Source of the DNA: Azospirillum soli
GTDB taxonomy: Bacteria; Pseudomonadota; Alphaproteobacteria; Azospirillales; Azospirillaceae
DNA length: 64,000 nucleotides
Reading direction: 5' to 3'
Assembly: GCF_017876165.1 (NCBI RefSeq)
Contig: NZ_JAGINQ010000009.1
Location: 186,001-250,000 of the forward strand
The notes beneath the pieces are model-generated. The model worked only from the letters and a program-made list of their open reading frames with translations, was not told where the DNA came from and searched no databases. The position numbers and the translations under genes are program-made. Below, one piece after another: positions 58,875 through 64,000 of this stretch. How positions within the stretch are numbered: the first letter of the stretch is position 1; each line of letters opens with the position of its first letter.

Positions 58875-58982
58875 ATTCTGCAAACCCCTCGCCTCTTCAC
58901 ATTGGTTAATTTTTAATGTTTCCAAATTGTAAAGCAGCGGTACTTGCCATACCAGCGAAACAACCCGAAAAGCCGCTAGCAA

Positions 58983-59204
58983 ATAGGGGTAGGTCTTTCA
59001 GGTAGGTCATAGAAACCCACCGGGGGAACCAGATGGCAGCGGGCTTTCTACCGCAGTCGCGTCAGCGATGAAAAGCAGCGATCACGCACCGCAACATCGC
59101 TTCCCGCACACCGTCGAACCAAACCGACGCATCGCGGAACAGGGCTTGGCCAACGCCATCACCGCGACAGCGTCGGCCAAAACCAGCCCTGAAGCAATTC
59201 GTCC
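58983..59204. other. 222-bp intergenic region
   Basis: It lies upstream of the kinase and downstream of the SDR gene. A plus-strand frame of 51 codons (59068-59223) overlaps the SDR stop and has ordinary Ala/Pro composition but no ribosome site. No other feature was seen. Confidence 0.35.
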
Positions 59205-59984
59205 TTACAGCGTGCCCGGATAGGACCCGCCGTCCAGAAGCACGTTCTGCCCGGTCATGAAGCCGGCCTGGGCGGAGCACAGGAAGGCGCACATCGCCCC
59301 GAATTCCGCCGGGTCGCCGAAGCGGCCGGCCGGGTTGGTGGCGCGCCGCGCATCCATCTCCTCGTCCACGCTGCGGCCGGCGGCCTTCGCCATGCCTTCC
59401 ATGGTGGTGCGCAGCCGGTCGGTCTCGAACGGGCCGGGCAGCAGGTTGTTGATGGTCACGTTGTGCCGCACCGTCTGCCGCGACAGCCCGGCGACGAAGC
59501 CGGTCAGCCCCGCGCGCGCGCCGTTGGACAGGCCGAGGTTCGAAATCGGCGCCTTCACGGCCCCCGAGGTGACGTTGACGATGCGCCCGAACCTGCGGGC
59601 GATCATCCCGTCCACCGTCGCCTTGATCAGGAAGATCGGGGCCAGCATGTTGGCCTCCACGGCGCGGATCCAGTGTTCCCGCTCCCACTCGCGGAAATCG
59701 CCCGGCGGCGGGCCGCCCGCGTTGTTGATCAGGATGTCCGGCTCCGGACAGGCGGCCAGCGCCGCCGCGCGCCCTTCCTCCGTCGCGATGTCGCCGACCG
59801 CCGTGGTCACGGTGGCGCCCGTCGCCTTGCGGATCTCCTCAGCGGTGGCCTCCAGCAGGTCGCGGCCGCGCGCCGTGATGGTGACCTCGACGCCCTCGGC
59901 CGCCAGCGCCAGCGCGCAGGCCTTACCCAACCCCTTGCTGGCCGCGCACACGATGGCGCGCCGCCCGGCGATTCCCAGATCCAT
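59205..59984 (-). CDS. Atypical SDR-family oxidoreductase
   Basis: A 259-residue short-chain dehydrogenase-like protein. The N-terminal NAD(P) loop reads AIVCAASKGLGKACALAL, with NNAG at about 90, INNLLPGPFETDR and VLLDGG at the end. The catalytic segment reads NVTSGAVKAPISNLGLSNGA, where the usual Tyr and Lys of Y-x3-K are Leu and Ala. A known divergent subgroup has the same change, and activity is unproven. Its first 62 bases overlap the end of hdaA on the same strand. Confidence 0.85.
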   Translation of the reverse strand: MDLGIAGRRAIVCAASKGLGKACALALAAEGVEVTITARGRDLLEATAEEIRKATGATVTTAVGDIATEEGRAAALAACPEPDILINNAGGPPPGDFREWEREHWIRAVEANMLAPIFLIKATVDGMIARRFGRIVNVTSGAVKAPISNLGLSNGARAGLTGFVAGLSRQTVRHNVTINNLLPGPFETDRLRTTMEGMAKAAGRSVDEEMDARRATNPAGRFGDPAEFGAMCAFLCSAQAGFMTGQNVLLDGGSYPGTL

Positions 59985-60687
59985 CCTCGTCTCCTCCCGT
60001 TTTGTCGTCGAGTTCCGCCAGCACCTCGCGGGCCAGCGGCACGGTCAGCGGCCGGTGCGCGGCCAGCGAGGCCCGGTCCAGCGCCGCCACCACCCGCCGC
60101 GCCGCATCCAGCGAGCGTTCCATCCGCGCCAGAAGGTAAGTGATCAGGTCCATTCCCGGCCGCAACTGCCGGTCGGCGAACAGCTTCACCAGAACGGCGG
60201 CGAGCAGCGCGTCGTCCGGCGCCTCCACCCCCACCGCCGGGGCCGCCTTGATGCGCGACCGCAGGTCGGCCAGCCGGGCGCGCCAGCGCGCGGGGGGCTT
60301 GCGCGACAGCAACAGCAGGTGTCCGCCCGAATCGCGGGCGAGGTTGTAGAGGTGGAACAGCGCCTCCTCGCGCGCCGGCTTGCCGGCCACCTTGTCAGCG
60401 TCCTCGACCACCACGGCGTTGGCCCTGGCGATCAGCCCCGGCAGGTCGGCGGTGTCCAGCGTCTCCCCATTCGCGATGGGCGCGTGGCTGCGCGCGCGCC
60501 AGACGTGGCCCAGATGCGTCTTGCCGCAGCCCGCCGGCCCGTACACCGTCAGCGCGGGCGCCGTCCAGCCCGGCCAGCGGTCGAGCCACGCCACCGCGTC
60601 CGCGTTGCTCGGCGCGACGAGAAAATCCTCGCACCCCATGGCCGGACGATGGCCCAGGTCGAGCGGAAGCTGGGCCCCCAGACTCAT
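59923..60687 (-). CDS. hdaA: HdaA, DnaA-related regulatory inactivator
   Basis: A 254-residue AAA+ protein that with the sliding clamp stimulates ATP hydrolysis by DnaA and so prevents over-initiation. The clamp-binding motif QLPLDL is at residues 6-11, Walker A GPAGCGKT at 50-57, VVVEDADK in Walker B, and SLDAARRVVAALDRASLAAH at the C-terminal sensor helix. The last about 20 residues (after ELDDKTGG) are extra, Arg-rich and overlap the SDR gene. It follows perM by 24 bases. Confidence 0.9.
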   Translation of the reverse strand: MSLGAQLPLDLGHRPAMGCEDFLVAPSNADAVAWLDRWPGWTAPALTVYGPAGCGKTHLGHVWRARSHAPIANGETLDTADLPGLIARANAVVVEDADKVAGKPAREEALFHLYNLARDSGGHLLLLSRKPPARWRARLADLRSRIKAAPAVGVEAPDDALLAAVLVKLFADRQLRPGMDLITYLLARMERSLDAARRVVAALDRASLAAHRPLTVPLAREVLAELDDKTGGDEDGSGNRRAARHRVRGQQGVG

Positions 60688-60711
60688 ATGCCCAAACTCA
60701 TGCCGGATCGC

Positions 60712-61782
60712 TCATGGCTCGACGGTTCCATTTCCGCGATAATAGGGGCTGGCGAGATACTGGCGCAGCGCGAACCGCGTCAAGACCCCGATCACCGCCG
60801 CCACCGGCACGGCCAGCAGGACACCGACGAAGCCGAACAGGCTGCCGCCGGCCAGCAGCGCGAAGATCACCCACACCGCGTGCAGCCCGACCTTCTCGCC
60901 GACCAGCTTCGGCGTCAGGACGTTGCCCTCCACCGCCTGCCCGAACAGGAAAATGCCGACCACGATGCCGACCCGCCACAACTCGTCGAACTGCAACAGC
61001 GCCAGCCCCGTGCTCGACACGAATCCGAACAGCGAGCCGACATAGGGAATGAAGGACAGCAGCCCCGCCACCAAGCCGATGACCAGCCCAAAGTCCAGAC
61101 CCGCCGCCGACAGCGCCACCGCGTAGAATACCCCCAGCACGACGCAGACCAGCGCCTGCCCGCGCACGAAGCCGGCCAGCGTCGAGTCGACCTCGCGCGC
61201 CTGCTCCCGGATGGTCTCCGCATGATGCCGCGGCAGCCAGCTGTCCACCGTGGCGACCAGCACGTCCCAGTCGCGCATCAGGTAGAAGGCGACGATGGGC
61301 GTGATGAACAGAACCGACAGCACGTCGAACAGCGCCAGCCCGCCCGACAGGATCCGCGTCAGCATCCGCCCAACCCAGCCGACCACGTCGCCGGCGTAGG
61401 ATCCGGCCGCGCCTCGCAGCCGCTCCACATCCTCCGGCGACAGGCGGTGGATCAGCCGGTCGAGCATCGGCAGCACGCGTTCGCGCAGCACGGTGGCGTA
61501 GTGCGGCAGCACCTCGATCAGATGCGCCACCTGCGCCTGGACCAGCGGCAGCAGCAGCAGCGCGAACAGCACCAACACCACGACGAAGGAGAGCAGCACC
61601 GTCGTGGTGGCCAGCCAGCGCGGCAGGCCCCAGCGCTCCAGCCGATCCACCACCGGGTCGAGCAGATAGGCGATGGCCAGCCCCGCCACGAAGGGCAGCA
61701 GCATGCCGGACAGCATCCACAGCGCCAGGACGAACAGTCCCAGCCCGATCAGCCAGAAGCGCAGCTGCTTGGCTGGGCTCAC
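60712..61782 (-). CDS. AI-2E/PerM family transporter
   Basis: A 356-residue inner-membrane protein with about eight helices in the AI-2E arrangement: LFVLALWMLSGMLLPFVAGL at the start, FYLMRDWDVL, and the C-terminal EGNVLTPKLVGEKVGLHAVW signature. Members move autoinducer-2 or act as Na+/H+ antiporters. GTG 61782 overlaps the pgsA stop (GTGA). PerM next to pgsA and hda is a standard alphaproteobacterial order. Confidence 0.92.
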   Translation of the reverse strand: MSPAKQLRFWLIGLGLFVLALWMLSGMLLPFVAGLAIAYLLDPVVDRLERWGLPRWLATTTVLLSFVVVLVLFALLLLPLVQAQVAHLIEVLPHYATVLRERVLPMLDRLIHRLSPEDVERLRGAAGSYAGDVVGWVGRMLTRILSGGLALFDVLSVLFITPIVAFYLMRDWDVLVATVDSWLPRHHAETIREQAREVDSTLAGFVRGQALVCVVLGVFYAVALSAAGLDFGLVIGLVAGLLSFIPYVGSLFGFVSSTGLALLQFDELWRVGIVVGIFLFGQAVEGNVLTPKLVGEKVGLHAVWVIFALLAGGSLFGFVGVLLAVPVAAVIGVLTRFALRQYLASPYYRGNGTVEP

Positions 61783-62339
61783 GGAACGCCCCCGTGCCGG
61801 TTGAACAGCAACCCGCCACGATAGACGTAGGCGAGGCCCGACAGCACCGTGGTCGCGACGCAAGTCCAGACCAGCAGTTCCGCGGCCGGCATCCCCGCCA
61901 GCTGGAACTCCGGCAGGCCCAGCCCGGCCGGCGCCAGCACGACGGCGACCAGGGCGATCTGCACCGCCGTGTTGATCTTGCTGATGTAGAGCGGCTGCAT
62001 CGCCAGCGATTCCTTCAGCGTGTACAGCAGCATCACACCGCCGACGATCATCGCGTCGCGGAACACCACCAGGATGACCAACCATAGCGGCAGCTCGCCG
62101 ACGTGGCCCAGCGACACATAGACGCTGACCAGCAGCGCCTTGTCGGCGATCGGGTCCAGATAGGCGCCCAGCACCGTGCGCGCCCGGAACATGCGCGCGA
62201 CGGCCCCGTCCACCGCGTCCGAAATACCGGCCCCGACGAACAGCCAGAAGGCCACGCCCAGCTCGCCCGCCAGGATGAAATAGACGGCGACCGGCACGAT
62301 CAGGATGCGGCCAAAGGTGATGATGTTCGGAATGCTCAC
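61779..62339 (-). CDS. pgsA: CDP-alcohol phosphatidyltransferase (PgsA-like)
   Basis: A 186-residue membrane enzyme for phosphatidylglycerol-phosphate (or related) synthesis. The CDP-OH-P motif D-x2-DG-x2-AR-x8-G-x3-D-x3-D is complete: D41, D44, G45, A48, R49, G58, D62, D66. Five or six helices follow. A true housekeeping PgsA is one of several family options (cardiolipin synthase-type is another). Cotranscribed with perM. Confidence 0.9.
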   Translation of the reverse strand: MSIPNIITFGRILIVPVAVYFILAGELGVAFWLFVGAGISDAVDGAVARMFRARTVLGAYLDPIADKALLVSVYVSLGHVGELPLWLVILVVFRDAMIVGGVMLLYTLKESLAMQPLYISKINTAVQIALVAVVLAPAGLGLPEFQLAGMPAAELLVWTCVATTVLSGLAYVYRGGLLFNRHGGVP

Positions 62340-62379
62340 CGCGCGCTCACCGGCAATGCAGGGGATTTTCCAATATATG

Positions 62380-62465
62380 CGTCATCCCCGCGAAGGCGGG
62401 GATCCAGGGCGCCTTGACAACACGTCGGCACGCCCTGGATTCCCGCTCTCGCGGGAATGACGATG
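62380..62465. repeat. REP-type nested palindrome
   Basis: GCGTCATCCCCGCG / CGCGGGAATGACG outer arms, with CCAGGGCG and CGCCCTGG inner arms around a 24-base centre. It lies between DUF2066 and pgsA and shares the CGTCAT...ATGACG ends with the element at 11039-11069. Confidence 0.7.
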
Positions 62466-62472
62466 ACGGGGA

Positions 62473-63909
62473 TCAATAGCGGCTCGGACCTGCGGCCGGC
62501 AGGGTGCCTAGGTTGCGCGGCGGCGCGCCCGGCGCGACACCGGCCGGCGCAGCGCCGTACGGCTGCGGCACCGCCATCGGGGCGGGGGCACCCATCGGGG
62601 CCGGCGCGCCGAGCGGCGCGGGGGCGGCCATCGGCGCGACTCCGCCTGCCGGCCCGGTCACCGGCGCAATCTCAGCCCCGGCGCCGCGCAGCAGCGGGCT
62701 CAGCTGCCAGTCGGACACGGGTGCGACCGGCAAACCCGGTTGCCCCACCGGCTGAACCGCCGCCGCCGCCGTGCGGGTCAGCCCTAGGTCGCGGCGCGCC
62801 AAGGCCTGCCGCAGGCGCTCCACGTCGCCGCGATGGGTCAGCGCCACCACGGCCTCGCTGCGGCTCATCGACACGATGTCGGCGCGGGTCACCGCCGGAA
62901 CGCCGCCCAGACGCTTGCGGGTTTCCACCCAGTCGTCCAGGCGCGACAGCGGGACACGCACGATGGTCGACTGCTCCGGCCCGGTCGCCACCATGTTGTC
63001 GCGGCGCCAGGATTCGTCCACGGCGGCGGCCACGAAGGTCACGGCGCGGTTCAGGACATCGTCCGGCCGGTCGGAGGCGTCGGCCTTCACGTTGACCGCC
63101 TGCTCCTCCTTCGTGCCGTCCGGCGCATAGCGCGTCACATCGACGGTCAGCCCGCGCCCGAGGTCCGGCCCGGCCGCCGGCAAATCCGTCCGGGCGACGA
63201 TCACGCCACCCGCGTTGTAGCGCTGGGCGATGCGGGCCAGGGCTTCCTGGTTGCCGGACAGCGCCTCGTTTACGCCGATGGCGGAGATGTCCGCCAGTTC
63301 CCCGTCCGGAACTACCAGCGGCACCAGCGATGCGCCGGTCCGGTTCTCCCACGCCTCGCGCCACGCGGTCCGGTCTTCCCACAGCACAGCGCGCCCATCG
63401 GTCACGGTGACCGGCAGCACGACGAAGGGGCGCGACGGCGGCTCGACGTACTGCTGCCCGCCGCCGGCCAGCGTCTCGCGCACCGCGTTGGGGCGGAAGC
63501 GCACGGTGATGGAGCCGACGTAGCGCGTCGCCGAGACCTTCTCGTCGTCGATCTCGAAGCCCTGGACCAGCCGGGCGAGGTCGTTGTCGGAGACTCGGGG
63601 GACGCTGGTTGCGGTCGGGACGAGGCGCTTGTACATCTCGGACCAGGCCTTCACCTGCGCCTCGCGAATCGCCTGATCGCGGGCGGCGTTGGCGTTGGCG
63701 GCGTTGACGTCCACCTTGACCCCGGACACGGTGAATCCGTCGGGCGAAACCGCTCCGGCGGCAGGCCCGGCCCCCACCCCAGCGGACGGCACGGCCACGG
63801 GTGGAGCGGCGGCCGGCGTTTGCGCCCCGGCGGGGCCGGCCGGAACGGCCAGAGCCACGATGACGGCGGCGAAGCCCGCAAACAGCGGCGCGCGGCGGCG
63901 GTGGAGCAT
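62473..63909 (-). CDS. DUF2066 domain secreted protein
   Basis: A 478-residue protein with a signal peptide (cleavage near AGAQT, residue 30). The DUF2066 domain begins VSGVKVDVNAANANAARDQA and spans about 55-330, with a Pro/Ala/Met-rich tail of repeated APAPMG units. Known only as a periplasmic protein, often before pgsA-perM-hda as here. The tail length looks variable. Confidence 0.88.
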   Translation of the reverse strand: MLHRRRAPLFAGFAAVIVALAVPAGPAGAQTPAAAPPVAVPSAGVGAGPAAGAVSPDGFTVSGVKVDVNAANANAARDQAIREAQVKAWSEMYKRLVPTATSVPRVSDNDLARLVQGFEIDDEKVSATRYVGSITVRFRPNAVRETLAGGGQQYVEPPSRPFVVLPVTVTDGRAVLWEDRTAWREAWENRTGASLVPLVVPDGELADISAIGVNEALSGNQEALARIAQRYNAGGVIVARTDLPAAGPDLGRGLTVDVTRYAPDGTKEEQAVNVKADASDRPDDVLNRAVTFVAAAVDESWRRDNMVATGPEQSTIVRVPLSRLDDWVETRKRLGGVPAVTRADIVSMSRSEAVVALTHRGDVERLRQALARRDLGLTRTAAAAVQPVGQPGLPVAPVSDWQLSPLLRGAGAEIAPVTGPAGGVAPMAAPAPLGAPAPMGAPAPMAVPQPYGAAPAGVAPGAPPRNLGTLPAAGPSRY

Positions 63910-64000
63910 TGCAATGCCTTCCGATTCGAGTATGTTCGGCCCGTTCCGACGGCCCAGCGATCGTGTGGCCCTGGTATATAGCTCAGCCCAAGCGAGGATA
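63910..64000. other. Upstream region of the DUF2066 operon, window edge
   Basis: It contains TATATA at 63975-63980 (minus-strand -10 candidate), but the -35 would lie at or beyond the edge of the window. Nothing else was recognised. Confidence 0.3.

Noticed and set aside
59257..61824. Long plus-strand frame over SDR, hdaA and perM
   Set aside because: Low-complexity Gln/Arg/Pro translation, antisense to three recognised genes.

Overview
The window is high-GC, densely coded alphaproteobacterial DNA, most likely from a chromosome of Azospirillum (A. brasilense group). That assignment is inferred from the gene set: TamA, an HdaA-type DnaA homologue, a PccR/ScfR-regulated propionyl-CoA carboxylase operon, an RpoE/ChrR pair and the overall codon style. 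No sequence search was possible. I see no tRNA, rRNA, CRISPR array or complete insertion sequence.

Layout. 1-5.4 kb: tamA (cut by the window edge), typA, an OsmC-family protein, a CsbD pair and a HIT protein. 5.7-12.5 kb: a GH17-GT2 fusion glucan synthase, an unknown protein, EgtB, a thioredoxin-like [2Fe-2S] ferredoxin with a striking 27-bp palindrome at its start, a DUF2076 protein and a small unknown. 12.8-16.1 kb: a stress operon DUF2934-hsp20-lon behind a perfect EcfG-type promoter. 16.1-27.6 kb: a type IVB-pilus-like system in two blocks. The minus-strand block has a secretin, a GspF/PilR platform protein and two accessory proteins. The plus-strand block has a pilin, a pilin/beta-helix adhesin, an ATPase and a minor pilin. 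A Usp protein and an amino-acid-type substrate-binding protein lie between the blocks.

27.6-39.9 kb: an Rsm22-like methyltransferase, a TetR regulator followed by EamA, DsbA-family, FMN-reductase and CDF genes, a PIN protein, a YoaK protein, an IorAB-type molybdenum hydroxylase, an ECF sigma/ChrR pair and a sigma-54 activator. 39.9-47.9 kb: pyruvate formate-lyase downstream of cstA-ybdD, then a COG0523 metallochaperone with a WD40 partner behind a consensus FNR-type promoter, and a DUF2161 protein. 48-56.2 kb: the propionate module pccB-pccA-bioY-methylmalonyl-CoA mutase, with divergent pccR. 56.2-64 kb: Asp/Glu racemase, TlyA, a HisKA_2 kinase, and the operon DUF2066-pgsA-perM-hdaA with an SDR gene overlapping the end of hdaA.

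The most unusual signals are: three pilin-like proteins that start directly in their hydrophobic helix with no prepilin leader; two inverted copies of an approximately 200-bp multi-hairpin intergenic element (about 12.56-12.78 and 21.03-21.25 kb); and several clean regulatory sites (EcfG, FNR, PccR, TetR-like, and the ferredoxin palindrome).
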